In this document: piece by piece, positions 50,901 to 59,077 of the stretch
Position numbering within the stretch: the first letter of the stretch is position 1
Layout of the letters: each line of letters begins with the position of its first letter
Origin: a virus
Length of the DNA stretch: 64,000 nucleotides
IMG/VR virus record: IMGVR_UViG_3300042090_000890
Span: 1 to 64,000 of that record
Strand: one strand, 5' to 3'
Notes under the pieces: generated by a model
Told to the model about the DNA's origin: nothing
The model's database searches: none
Seen by the model: only the letters and a program-made list of their open reading frames with translations
Translations under genes and position numbers: made by a program

Positions 50901-53900
50901 CAATCCGGAGTCGTTCGAACACGGTCGCCGTAAGTCCATGGGCGAAGAGGCTGTCAACGTATTTAATTCCCGCATCAACAACTTGATAGACTTGTACAGG
51001 ACAAAGAGTCCAGACAGTCTCACGCATGTGATCAACAATGCTCTGCAAGTCAGCCGCTCTGACGACGATCTCACCCAAGAAGATGGCCGCCGCATCGTAA
51101 AAAATATCTTGAATCACGTCAACGGCGCAGCATACGGTTCGCCGGAAGAGAAAGCGTCCACGCTCCTGAGCACGTACATGGCTCTCAAAAAACGAGAGAT
51201 GGCGCCCGCCAATATGGGCAAGCAAATAGAGCGTGCTGCCGTAGAAGGTAAAGACTACGACACGATGATTAAGCTGTCGGATCACAAGATGCTTTCCGAA
51301 GAGGGCATAAGCTCTTTGATGAAAGCCGCCGCGCAGCCACAGACGCTCAATTCGCGCCAGATCGCAGGCGTATCCTCGATGCTCACTTCGAATACTCCGC
51401 CTAGCGCTGTACTTGACACCGCCAAGGCCTTCGAGAACAAAACGGCGCAGGAAGTGGCCGAAGGTAAACGCCCTTCGCCCGCCGACCGAACGAAGTTGAT
51501 GAGGAATCTGTTCGGCACGTTCAGCCCCAGTGAGTCCGGCCCGGAAGAAGTTCAGAAGAACGAGTTTTTAGTCAACTACATGAAAAAACAAGCGCTGGAC
51601 CCGGCAGTCTCCAGATACGCCAATACGCATTTGGCAAACATGTCTGTGCAGTTGGCAGAAGCTGGCGACGAAGATCAAGGCATCAGTCTATGGGAACAAT
51701 TGCCGAATCAGTTGACAGATTTCGACGGCAACTATCCTGACATACAAGGTGCTATCCCGTCAAAAATGCTCAACGACCCTCGTTTCATTGAGGCCTGCGG
51801 ATCGGGATGGAAACTTTCGTCCCTGGCCATAAACGCCGATAGGCTCACAGGTGCGAATGCCTCTACCCTCACGAATCGTGCGTTGGCCGCCGAGCCATAC
51901 ACTGTTGACCACCAGCAGTTGTTCCGAAATTTTGAAAATAACGAGTTCGTGGCACCAGAAGATTCTGTCAAGTTGGCGCGCAGCATGCCCGATGACAAGT
52001 TCAATTCTCTCACTCGCGAGCTTGGCCAGTCCATGGCAGGCAATCTGATATATGCTGCCCATGCCAGGATTAGAGATGTCGACGCGCTTGTAAAAGATCC
52101 GAATCTGGCTGCCCCGAACGCGCCGTTTATGGGAGCTGAACACCGCAACAAGATTCTGACAAATCTTGATGCATATGCCACTGCCATCAAAAACGCTGAT
52201 GTTGAAGAAGAAACGCCGAATTTGAAGGACAAACTTGGCAAAGTGTCCGAAATGATTGGTACGATCCACGGCCACTTGAAGACGATCGCCAATCATATGC
52301 GTTTGCAGGCGCCAGACCAGGTAGACAATATTGAATTTGCTAGGGATCACGCCGCGATGCTGACTACGCTCAGTAAAATCGCTACCACTAATCTGCAATT
52401 AGACCGCGACGATGCACTCAAAGTTATGGATATGGTAAAAGAATACCACTCTGTTCAGCAGGCAGCCGGTAAAGAACCTATGCCAGAGAAGACGTATCCT
52501 GCCACAAAGGGCCTCGTCGCCCGCGCCGAAAATTTCGAGGAGCAGGATTGGCGGGAAATGTTCAAGGCCGACCCACACGCAATTTACGCGCTGAGCGACC
52601 GAGCCACTATCCCTACTGAAGCCTTGAACGCCGCCGAGATCACCAAGATCGAAAAGTCTCGCAACAAAGACGAGAATCGAGCCAAGACCTTGTTCGTTAA
52701 GACGTCCAAGGATTGGTTCTCGAAGATGTCGAAGGAAGACGTTGCTCACCACGGCAAGGATCTTCTGCATCTGTACATCAAGCTGAAAAATGCCGATGAA
52801 ATCTTCCATAACGATTACACGTATGCGATGGAAGAGGGCATGAAGTACATGGGCGACAGTATGTCGCACAAGGAACTAACCGATCTTCTACAAGAGTCCG
52901 GCGCTTCTGACTTGCGAAACTCGTTGTTCAAGACTGCCGTCGAAAACGGTGTGGGCGGCGTAGAAAGTTTGAAAGCGTACGCCAAAGAATTCCACGACCA
53001 GATATTCTCAGGTCATTCAGATATACATGACATGGAAGCGTCGAATTTGAAGATGAAGTTAGAGCCAATCACAGCATCGCCGTACATAGATGAGGATCTC
53101 GCAGGACAAGTGTTCGATATGTACGATAGGAATAAGGGCGCCATGCACGCAGCCGCAGTTGACCTATTGGCTAATACATCAACTCCAGCGAAATCCGTGA
53201 AAAAGTTCACCGACACATTACTCCAAAATCATAAAGACGGATACAAGGACATTAATAAGAGAGCCTCTGCGAATCTGGCAAGTCAGATTATGCAGCATCC
53301 GAATGTGTCCGAGGAAGACCTTGGCGAACTTTTCGCTCTCAGCAACGAGCAGTTCCCGAAATACTTCGCTCCGTCTGGGAAGTTCAACCCGGCGCTAACG
53401 AATCCGACGTACGGCGGCAAGCTGTTCCGAGCCATGCCATTGGCTCTTCCGGAATCTCAAAAGATGGGTCCGAAAGGTGAAGGCGGTACGGTAGATGAAG
53501 GAAAGTGCCTCCGGGACATTAACTTGCAGCACAAGGATTACGAGCGCATGAAGTCGACCATGGCCATGATACCTGCCGAGGGTATGGCCTGGGCCGAGTT
53601 CAAGCGCAAGTTCCCGGCAGAAGAAAAATCTCTGCCGCCTTCCGTCAAAGCTGTGTTCACGTCAGCTCAGAACAAACCGGTCATGCCTGAGCAATTCGCG
53701 CAAGCTATGCGTTCGCTGGATGATAATTCCAAGAAGTACCACCTGACGTATTCGGAATGGGGATCTGGCCTGCAGCGTCATAACCCTCCTGGCCGCCCGA
53801 ACTTGGTTGTTCAAGTAAACAATTCCGAGGCTTCCGAGAAGGAACTTTCGCAGGACCCTAAACTTTGGTCGTTGTACCAGCATCTACTCCAACAAACGAA

Positions 53901-54498
53901 CGGCATTTCGAATGGTTCGATCGGCATGCATCCGACTACCCCGCACATGGTTTCCTGGTCGCGCGTCGACACTGATCAGCAGACGAAAGGTAAGAACGCA
54001 TGGGCGATCGAAGAGTACCAATCTGACTTTGCTCAGAAGTTCCGCCGCAACTTGAAAGCTCTGGCCAGCAAGTTCCCGTCCGGAACGAAGCTGAGCGGCC
54101 AGCATGTAACCGCCGAGGACATGAAAAAGTACGCGAAGACGATCGACAATCACCTTTCGGACTGGACGGAAGCATCCATGCAGGCGGTGATCGACAACGC
54201 GAAGGCGCAAGGCGTCACGCATTTGTACATGCACGGTGCCGAGATGCGCGGGTACATGTCGAACGGCGGGCGCTACAGCCGCGAGTTCTGGGATAATCCG
54301 AACACCAAACCGTTCACGGTTGGGTTCCGGAAGATTTACGGCGAAAATCCTGCAAAATTTGGCTTCAAGGAATGCGACTATACGGATTACCCGAAGCATA
54401 ACAAGGACATGCTCAACAATTTGAAGAAAAACAAGCTGTCCACGAAGTGCTGGGTTCTTGAGCTGCAGCCTCCGGCGCCCAAGAAGAAAAAAGCCTAA
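47905..54498 (+). CDS. Giant alpha-solenoid virion-associated protein, ~2200 aa
   Basis: About 2197 residues from the ATG at 47905 (an in-frame GTG at 47896 is possible). Residues ~30-450 contain many short helical repeats of the leucine-rich-variant type: (N/H)P-x-L/A-P-x-x-x-I (HPNLAPHSIEKL, NPNAPQNI, NPRLPQESINGI, NPSISKDQVRAL, HPRADMDVVNEGL). The long middle is helical and highly charged. The last ~230 residues hold an AWAIEEYQSDFAQKF element like the EIQSD motif of large phage polyvalent proteins. It lies between the minor head and capsid genes, so an internal head or ejected protein is likely. No catalytic motif found. Confidence 0.6.
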   Translation: MNDEKKLAPDVPADTLHAHVERHMALPEESQSDNDNEDFAAEVASHPNLAPHSIEKLYNHVMKPVSANSTTAATGEAEPMSNVIVGNLLRNPNAPQNIKQDFALKTFHPDNPSSDLHEELADSGILNEQQLKGMSEQVLKAGKEPHAYKHLGPNYYMKYFRGRSQQDPNELDEDGKEQHSREMELGEKGLVNSSRHTPETLDQTIDAFSASKHDPHGLIEKLVNNREDLSKDQLNKIHQWYDSNKNEKSNAYNDDYYHRQRIDSLLEHKNVDPALLAKYAVGKRVSTEALKNPRLPQESINGIIKRIKDPNEWDTRNRVESLLENPSISKDQVRALIQKGSNKAIKHPLADEAAVRDYWQKGSKDLDSSRDILQAKNLPPDVLKELVNHKNQEVAVKALNHPRADMDVVNEGLKRRAKTVQDAARLHPLVAEQQVKEGLKSGATSLANVYTDPKFEAQFDKLPKVDQEAIFNKAHEKYQGTNLAELAKKTKERSENVINSKMNLAMDERVPAAIREAHGKDIANMFEDQVPKNQMLVQRTTDVMSKNHPDDNSRLVTAISHLAINGNKDAQRAILNNPGYLSEVQSNLDLKDAEPDFLESVYRKRQENQANNVQLYDRVGHPELFDKSGHTLRRVFEAPNLPSNVFDEIARNGQQMDQIGAGDYFKRYNDLPEDQQNQKYEHILNSGSQKAAISVVRAKAPPASWDRAFNMLTPDNKQRLIKDEVDHVKSHRPDVFHNAVLGMYNDPADADRPGMSRYESYQAKAVSKLDPESPNDRSVLEQLISIPEAQPGHMPDEGLLDNIPEKMYSKPGDDSLIDHAAASGKGPLAYNMLARKMNTLSREAYVGSYESEDKKAAARQKAEDLVTYLHGRVASMPSFSDADTDNPTAENWYSLMTRQKQGYHDDRFMGALKKAGANLDFLADMPGKDGELVKRQALTDNLLSTQKLQEMSQANSVKDILAIGSPKLRQQSLDSWVVQGNHTPEDLEHLANKVDASVLNPESFEHGRRKSMGEEAVNVFNSRINNLIDLYRTKSPDSLTHVINNALQVSRSDDDLTQEDGRRIVKNILNHVNGAAYGSPEEKASTLLSTYMALKKREMAPANMGKQIERAAVEGKDYDTMIKLSDHKMLSEEGISSLMKAAAQPQTLNSRQIAGVSSMLTSNTPPSAVLDTAKAFENKTAQEVAEGKRPSPADRTKLMRNLFGTFSPSESGPEEVQKNEFLVNYMKKQALDPAVSRYANTHLANMSVQLAEAGDEDQGISLWEQLPNQLTDFDGNYPDIQGAIPSKMLNDPRFIEACGSGWKLSSLAINADRLTGANASTLTNRALAAEPYTVDHQQLFRNFENNEFVAPEDSVKLARSMPDDKFNSLTRELGQSMAGNLIYAAHARIRDVDALVKDPNLAAPNAPFMGAEHRNKILTNLDAYATAIKNADVEEETPNLKDKLGKVSEMIGTIHGHLKTIANHMRLQAPDQVDNIEFARDHAAMLTTLSKIATTNLQLDRDDALKVMDMVKEYHSVQQAAGKEPMPEKTYPATKGLVARAENFEEQDWREMFKADPHAIYALSDRATIPTEALNAAEITKIEKSRNKDENRAKTLFVKTSKDWFSKMSKEDVAHHGKDLLHLYIKLKNADEIFHNDYTYAMEEGMKYMGDSMSHKELTDLLQESGASDLRNSLFKTAVENGVGGVESLKAYAKEFHDQIFSGHSDIHDMEASNLKMKLEPITASPYIDEDLAGQVFDMYDRNKGAMHAAAVDLLANTSTPAKSVKKFTDTLLQNHKDGYKDINKRASANLASQIMQHPNVSEEDLGELFALSNEQFPKYFAPSGKFNPALTNPTYGGKLFRAMPLALPESQKMGPKGEGGTVDEGKCLRDINLQHKDYERMKSTMAMIPAEGMAWAEFKRKFPAEEKSLPPSVKAVFTSAQNKPVMPEQFAQAMRSLDDNSKKYHLTYSEWGSGLQRHNPPGRPNLVVQVNNSEASEKELSQDPKLWSLYQHLLQQTNGISNGSIGMHPTTPHMVSWSRVDTDQQTKGKNAWAIEEYQSDFAQKFRRNLKALASKFPSGTKLSGQHVTAEDMKKYAKTIDNHLSDWTEASMQAVIDNAKAQGVTHLYMHGAEMRGYMSNGGRYSREFWDNPNTKPFTVGFRKIYGENPAKFGFKECDYTDYPKHNKDMLNNLKKNKLSTKCWVLELQPPAPKKKKA

Positions 54499-54509
54499 CC
54501 TTTCAGTCT

Positions 54510-54953
54510 ATGAATATAGATATCGATTCCTTTTCAGCCGAAGTGACCCAAGAACTGGCCATGTCGCCGCTGGAAAAGGCTCTCCCGCCAAAGCTAAGGT
54601 ATCGTTTTTACAAGTGGTTGAAGCAATATCGACATTTGCCAATGCAGCAAGCAAAACCGTCGATGGTCAACAAAACGATCCAGGCAGCTTTCGAGCACAT
54701 GTCGGCCATCAAAGAGTTGAAAAAGAACGAATGCATGGTATCTGCTTTCGAAAACGGCGCGATCCGAATGGACTTCGGCGAAGAAGTCGACCCGAAGATT
54801 AAGAAAGCCGCAATGCAGTGGGCCAAGAAAAAAGGGCTCAAGACGATCGAGGCTTCCATAGAAAAATCGGTCGCAGCTCCGTCATATGTGATCTGTGGAC
54901 TGTCAGAACCGCCTAAAGGCGTCTGCGTCGATTACATCAAATACTCTCTCTAA
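54510..54953 (+). CDS. Hypothetical protein, 147 aa
   Basis: An alpha/beta protein with a basic middle (PKLRYRFYKWLKQYRHLP), a strand pair (NECMVSAFENGAIRMDFG) and a helical Lys-rich segment (KIKKAAMQWAKKKGLK). It begins 11 bases after the giant gene. No family recognised. Downstream lies a 108-bp intergenic region. Confidence 0.55.
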   Translation: MNIDIDSFSAEVTQELAMSPLEKALPPKLRYRFYKWLKQYRHLPMQQAKPSMVNKTIQAAFEHMSAIKELKKNECMVSAFENGAIRMDFGEEVDPKIKKAAMQWAKKKGLKTIEASIEKSVAAPSYVICGLSEPPKGVCVDYIKYSL

Positions 54954-55002
54954 AAATTTTTTAGTCAACCAAATCAATAAGTTAACCATTTTGGTCAACT
55001 AT
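54950..55002. promoter_or_regulatory. Intergenic dyads and GTCAAC/GTTAAC repeats
   Basis: An A/T palindrome CTAAAAATTTTTTAG (54950-54964) overlaps the stop region of the previous gene. It is followed by AGTCAACC (54963), GTTAACC (54981) and TGGTCAACTAT (54992-55002). The last 11-mer recurs at 59013-59023 in another regulatory gap. The cluster may be operators controlling the capsid operon. No confident -10 was seen before the ATG at 55062. Confidence 0.4.
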
Positions 55003-55061
55003 TGGTACCTAATCGTATGGTCTGTAGAACGAACGTTCAATCCTTAATAGGAGGATAAGAT

Positions 55062-55553
55062 ATGAGTGCTTTCACCGCCCAGGCAAAAGTCAGAGAACTG
55101 ACGCAGCGACTTCAGTTGCTGATGCCGACTGCTACGATTACGCAGGCGCTTGACGCCAATGGTTATCCGGCAATCAACGTGGCCTACAACACGGCTGTTG
55201 CCCAGACCAAAGTTCTGCAAGATCCCGCCCAGTCCGCAACCGATCCGATGATCGGCGGCGTTCCCGGTCCGGCATATCGCGTGAACGGCCTCGGTCTTGC
55301 TCAGACTGCTTACAGCCCGCACGTCATCGAATTGCTGCAAGACAGCGATCAGACCGACGCGGACAGTCAGTCGTTGAAAGCTCGATTGCATCAAGCTCTC
55401 GGAAAGATGGGACTCAAGATTTTCATCAGTCAAGCTACGCAAGCTACGATTTTGGCGGCTCCAATCGCCTCTTTCGATGCTACTTTCGCAGCTGCGACTC
55501 CGTTGATCTCGATTCCGTCCGACGAAATCAATCCTCTTATCCAGAGTTCGTAA
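55062..55553 (+). CDS. Probable virion protein, 163 aa
   Basis: A 163-residue Ala/Thr/Gln-rich protein with strong AGGAGG before the ATG. It has no charged clusters, ends SSDEINPLIQSS-like, and shows alternating short helices and strands. It lies two genes before the capsid gene, where decoration or head-completion proteins are common. No family recognised. Confidence 0.55.
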   Translation: MSAFTAQAKVRELTQRLQLLMPTATITQALDANGYPAINVAYNTAVAQTKVLQDPAQSATDPMIGGVPGPAYRVNGLGLAQTAYSPHVIELLQDSDQTDADSQSLKARLHQALGKMGLKIFISQATQATILAAPIASFDATFAAATPLISIPSDEINPLIQSS

Positions 55554-55584
55554 TAGGGCTCTAACTAAGAAAGGGAATTGGAAC

Positions 55585-56430
55585 ATGAATAAGCCAAAAT
55601 GGACTGACCAAGACGTACAGAGCATCCTTGACAGCGTTGAAGAAACGATTGCCAAGGCCGAAGCTCTTGCGAAGGCAGATCCGGCTGATCCAGATCCGAA
55701 GGACGATAAAAATGCGCCTCCGGATCAGTCAGCTGCACCGGCTTCTTCTGACGCGCCGCCTTCCGGCGACGCTCCTCCTGCAGATGGTTCGGCAGACGGC
55801 TCTCAGCCGCCTCCGGACGGTTCGCAACCTCCGATGGACGGCTCTCAGCCGCCCGCAGAAGGCCAAGAACAACAACTTGCAGCCGAAGGACAACCTGGTG
55901 AAGACCAGCCCCTGTCTGACGAAGAGCTGGCTCAGATTTACGGATCGATGCCGCCCGACGAACTTGAGAGACATTACTCGATCATCCGACAGCAGCTCCA
56001 AGCTGCCTACAGCCAAGATCAAGGTGCCGCTCCTGCTGCTCCTGAGTCTGCTGCTCCTCCCGCTCCTGCTGCACCGGCACCGCAAGGTCCGCCGCAAGAG
56101 ATGGGCAAGTCGGAGAAAGATGTGATCGCTGCTCTCGAAAAGCGCGTGGCACAAGCCGAAGAAGCCAATCAAATGGTTGTGAAGGCTTTCGAAGCCCTCG
56201 CAAAACCGGCCCGCAAGTCGATTACCGAGATTCAGGTCATGAACAAGACCGAAATCGATAACTCGCAGCAAACCGGCCCGATGACGGTCGAGCAAGTCAA
56301 AGAGAAAGCCCGCAAGCTCTCTCCGGCCAAGCTCGAAAAGTCGGAACGTGACCTGATAAACCGCCTCTTCATCTCAGGTGAAGGTGCAGAAGAAGTTGAA
56401 CGAATTATCCACTCTAAGGGAGGGAAATAA
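55585..56430 (+). CDS. Candidate scaffolding protein
   Basis: 281 residues, directly upstream of the major capsid gene. Residues 1-30 are helical, 30-130 are acidic, Pro/Gln/Gly-rich and disordered with tandem DGSQPP units, and residues 160-281 are helical and charged (EKDVIAALEKRVAQAEEANQMVVKAFEALAKP, then a Lys-rich end ERIIHSKGGK). This profile, disordered and acidic then helical with a basic C-terminus, is typical of phage scaffolds, which bind the capsid protein through a basic C-terminal helix. Confidence 0.65.
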   Translation: MNKPKWTDQDVQSILDSVEETIAKAEALAKADPADPDPKDDKNAPPDQSAAPASSDAPPSGDAPPADGSADGSQPPPDGSQPPMDGSQPPAEGQEQQLAAEGQPGEDQPLSDEELAQIYGSMPPDELERHYSIIRQQLQAAYSQDQGAAPAAPESAAPPAPAAPAPQGPPQEMGKSEKDVIAALEKRVAQAEEANQMVVKAFEALAKPARKSITEIQVMNKTEIDNSQQTGPMTVEQVKEKARKLSPAKLEKSERDLINRLFISGEGAEEVERIIHSKGGK

Positions 56431-56432
56431 TA

Positions 56433-57824
56433 ATGGACGATCTAGTCAAGACTCTTGAGAGTCTCGTGAAAACCTTGGAGGCCGGTAACTACAACGTAGC
56501 GCCGTCGCAGTTGGTCCAAGGATCAGCACTCCAGATCGAAAACCTTGAGCCTGTGATGCACAATGTGACGTTTGACGACAGTCACATCAAGCTTCAGAAG
56601 CTCTTCTCGGTGAAGAAAGCCAAGTCATTGCTTGTGCAGTTCAACCGCCAGCTGTCTTATGGACGGTTCGGTGGAACAGCGCAGCGTGAAGGCGCGGTTG
56701 GCGACTTGAACGTCGGCGACTATATCCGGGCTACGGTTCCGATGTGTTTCTACTCTTGTGTTGAGCGCGTAACGATCGCGGCCAACATGGTTGAGACCAT
56801 CGACGGCAAGAAAGCCGAAGACCGTGAGGCAGATAACGCCGCAATCAAATTGTCGGCGGACATCGAGTTCGACTCTTTCAAAGGAAAAGCCGATTTCTCG
56901 AACAACGGCGTTTTCGACGGCAACCCGGCCCTCATGCCGGAACTTCCGAGCATGCTCGGTCTCGACTCGCAAGTTCGCATGTCAGACATCCTCGTTTCGA
57001 CGCAGGATCTGATGTTCGCATCTTACGGATCGAACAAGTCGGTCGTTCTCTCGCAGAACGGTTCGCTTGATCAGCCGATCATCGAATCCGCAGCTCTCCG
57101 CAGCCGCATGAACATGGGTAAAGCAGAAACCATGTTCGTTGACCCGGTCATTCTGTCCGGTTACAACACCTCGGTCGCTCTCGGTACGGGCGTGAACTCG
57201 ATCCAACGGATCGTGCTCGCAGGCTCCGCACAAGACGCTACCGGTGCTGACCTTCGCAGACAGTGGGTCTCGAACGGAACAGTCGGTCTCGAAGACTCGC
57301 GCTTCTTGTCCGGCAAAACCTCGCCTCTTCGCGCAATGATCGGCAGCCCGCTCCCGCCCGCAACTGCGGTCGGCACGCCCTCCGGCTCCGGCGCTCTCAT
57401 CCCCGCTGGCACGTATGTGTACGGTGTGACGGCTGAGAACGAACGCGGTGAAGGCGTCGAGATGTTCTCGGCATCTGTTGTGGTCGCAGCTGGCCAGCAA
57501 GTGGCTCTCGTGATCGCAGGCGTTGCAGGCGCTTCGCTCTACAACGTGTATCGCGGCACTTCGGCCTCGAACGCTTACTACATCGGTCGCATCGCTGCGA
57601 ACGGTTCCGCAAGCGTGACCTTCACCGATCTCGGCAACAAGTCGCCGGGCTTCGTGACCGGTTACCTCGTCCAGAAGGACACTTGGGGATTCCACGAGTT
57701 GGCTCCGTACTCACGTATGAAGCTCGCAATCGCGGACTTGAGCGTTCCGGAAGCGCACTTCCGCTTCCTGACTCTCGCAGGCTACCAGCCTCGCAAGAAC
57801 GTCATCGTCGACAACTTGTTCTAA
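56433..57824 (+). CDS. Major capsid protein (HK97-fold-like) with Ig-like insert
   Basis: 463 residues behind GGAGGG. The body resembles HK97-type capsid proteins of large phages: a helical N-arm, a FGGTAQREGAVGDLNVG strand region and a C-terminal HELAPYSRMKLAIADLSVP stretch. The first ~40 residues (LVKTLEAGNYNVAPSQLVQG) are nearly repeated in the protease fusion. Residues ~315-410 form an extra beta-sandwich-like domain (TYVYGVTAENERGEG, ASLYNVYRGTS, SASVTFTDLG), the pattern of Ig/FN3-like phage surface domains. Codon choice is strongly biased, as for an abundant protein, and a terminator follows. Confidence 0.8.
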   Translation: MDDLVKTLESLVKTLEAGNYNVAPSQLVQGSALQIENLEPVMHNVTFDDSHIKLQKLFSVKKAKSLLVQFNRQLSYGRFGGTAQREGAVGDLNVGDYIRATVPMCFYSCVERVTIAANMVETIDGKKAEDREADNAAIKLSADIEFDSFKGKADFSNNGVFDGNPALMPELPSMLGLDSQVRMSDILVSTQDLMFASYGSNKSVVLSQNGSLDQPIIESAALRSRMNMGKAETMFVDPVILSGYNTSVALGTGVNSIQRIVLAGSAQDATGADLRRQWVSNGTVGLEDSRFLSGKTSPLRAMIGSPLPPATAVGTPSGSGALIPAGTYVYGVTAENERGEGVEMFSASVVVAAGQQVALVIAGVAGASLYNVYRGTSASNAYYIGRIAANGSASVTFTDLGNKSPGFVTGYLVQKDTWGFHELAPYSRMKLAIADLSVPEAHFRFLTLAGYQPRKNVIVDNLF

Positions 57825-57855
57825 TAGAGCAAGGTAAAAGAAAGAATTCGAAAAG

Positions 57856-57878
57856 ACCCGGCCAAAAGCCGGGTTTTT
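57856..57878 (+). terminator. Intrinsic terminator after the capsid gene
   Basis: Stem ACCCGGC (57856-57862), loop CAAAA, stem GCCGGGT (57868-57874), then TTTT and a further CATTTT. Perfect GC-rich pairing and a T-run make it a clear rho-independent terminator for the head operon. It also faces the leftward gene that ends at 57883. Confidence 0.9.
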
Positions 57879-57882
57879 CATT

Positions 57883-58179
57883 TTAAGCGGCTTTTCGTGA
57901 TACGACGCGACGCGCCTTAAAGTCCACTACAATCAGTTCGCCGGTTTTCGACGGAACGGTGATGTCGAACGAGTGGTCGCGGATCACGAACCACCGCTTA
58001 CCGCCGACCACACCGACGAATGAACATCGGAAGCCGGAAAACCCCGGCGCGATCTTCCGGACCTGCCGGATAAGTTCGTTGTTCTCGCGGGTCACTTCGA
58101 TCTTGTGGGATTTTATGCCGTACAGCATCATCTCCTCGACGATTAGATACGCCTCGTCGATAGCAGTATTGAGCATCAT
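57883..58179 (-). CDS. Hypothetical protein, 98 aa
   Basis: ATGA overlap with the upstream leftward gene. It has a helical N-terminus (NTAIDEAYLIVEEMMLYGI) and a beta-rich remainder (GKRWFVIRDHSFDITV, ELIVVDFKARRVV). No family recognised. Encoded with the gene at 58176 as a two-gene operon set against the rightward head and late genes. Confidence 0.6.
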   Translation of the reverse strand: MMLNTAIDEAYLIVEEMMLYGIKSHKIEVTRENNELIRQVRKIAPGFSGFRCSFVGVVGGKRWFVIRDHSFDITVPSKTGELIVVDFKARRVVSRKAA

Positions 58180-58973
58180 GCGGCCTCCTTCAATTTTTCT
58201 TGATCTTGTTTCTTGCGCGCCTTCTCAGCTTCTTTGCCCAGGTATATTAGGTACCTAGTTTTACACCAATCTTCCAGATCGTCCAGTATCAAGCTGCGCT
58301 TACCGGCGACAATGAAGTACATGCTGCCAAGGCAAATTGCCGTAAAGCGGGCCTTTTCCCATTTCGTTTCTCGCAAAAAGAAGCCTCGCTTCAAGTCTTC
58401 GAACGTCTTTTTCAAGTGTTGGCGTTTTAGAGCCATCTTGCGCTGAAAAACTATACGCTTTGCCCAACGCGGCACCTCTGGCGGCTTAGGGTCCATGGCG
58501 GCTTGGACACCGGCCCATGCCAGCACGTTGCGCCACGATTGTACAGAGTAGAATGTCCCGGTTCGCGGGCAGACGATCGGCGCCTTCTCGTGCGGGTACC
58601 ATCTCCTCTGACCGTCGACTGTGAATGTTTCGAGGGCTTCGTGGACCTGCATTTCGGTGTGGATCTGACAGATCAACCGCTCAAAGAATCCTTCCGGGCA
58701 TACAGGATACACGTCTTCGTAGTCGAATGCCGCACGGTGGTATACCGATATCGGCTCGCCGAACTCGGTGAAGCTGTGGAATTTATTGCCGAACTGGTCC
58801 CGCCAGTCGTGGCGCGACCCTTCCGGGTCGGTGTTTGGCACCCGCCAGGTCAAAGTCAGGATGTGTTTACCCCATCCGTTTTCGTGCAGTTCGATGTTTA
58901 TACCGTACTTCTCTTTGCCAGGGAATTGACATCGATCCCACGCCCGCCTCATGTCCTCGAATATATTTCTCAT
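58176..58973 (-). CDS. Hypothetical protein, 265 aa
   Basis: A Trp-rich protein (MRNIFEDMRRAWDRCQF...) with a beta-rich first half (NIELHENGWGKHILTLTWRVP), a Cys-containing middle (VCPRTGTFYSVQSW) and a very basic helical end (KEAEKARKKQDQEKLKEAA). A strong sigma-70-type promoter and GGAGAG precede its ATG, so it is probably expressed early by host polymerase. No family recognised; a host-takeover role is a context guess only. Confidence 0.6.
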   Translation of the reverse strand: MRNIFEDMRRAWDRCQFPGKEKYGINIELHENGWGKHILTLTWRVPNTDPEGSRHDWRDQFGNKFHSFTEFGEPISVYHRAAFDYEDVYPVCPEGFFERLICQIHTEMQVHEALETFTVDGQRRWYPHEKAPIVCPRTGTFYSVQSWRNVLAWAGVQAAMDPKPPEVPRWAKRIVFQRKMALKRQHLKKTFEDLKRGFFLRETKWEKARFTAICLGSMYFIVAGKRSLILDDLEDWCKTRYLIYLGKEAEKARKKQDQEKLKEAA

Positions 58974-58990
58974 GGCACTCTCCAGTGTCC

Positions 58991-59019
58991 ATTATCTGAT
59001 AGTCCACTGAAATGGTCAA
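58991..59019 (-). promoter_or_regulatory. Strong sigma-70-type promoter, leftward
   Basis: Read leftward: TTGACC (59014-59019), a 17-base spacer, then GATAAT (58991-58996), 17 bases before the ATG at 58973. It is a near-consensus host promoter. Its -35 lies within the TGGTCAACTAT repeat shared with 54992, so a repressor could bind there. Confidence 0.75.
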
Positions 59020-59052
59020 CTATAAAATGGTAGCCAAAAACGGTTTCTGACG

Positions 59053-59058
59053 TATAAT
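59053..59058 (+). promoter_or_regulatory. Candidate -10 for the rightward late-end operon
   Basis: TATAAT followed by 19 bases including AGGAGG and then the ATG at 59078. It resembles the TATAAT-short-leader arrangement of the other promoters but lacks the TGG. It diverges from the promoter at 58991. Confidence 0.5.
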
Positions 59059-59077
59059 GAGTCGTACAGGAGGCCAA

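Noticed and set aside
54950-54964. Intrinsic terminator after the 54510 gene
   Set aside because: The palindrome is all A/T apart from its ends and has no GC stem, so it is more likely a binding site or weak pause.
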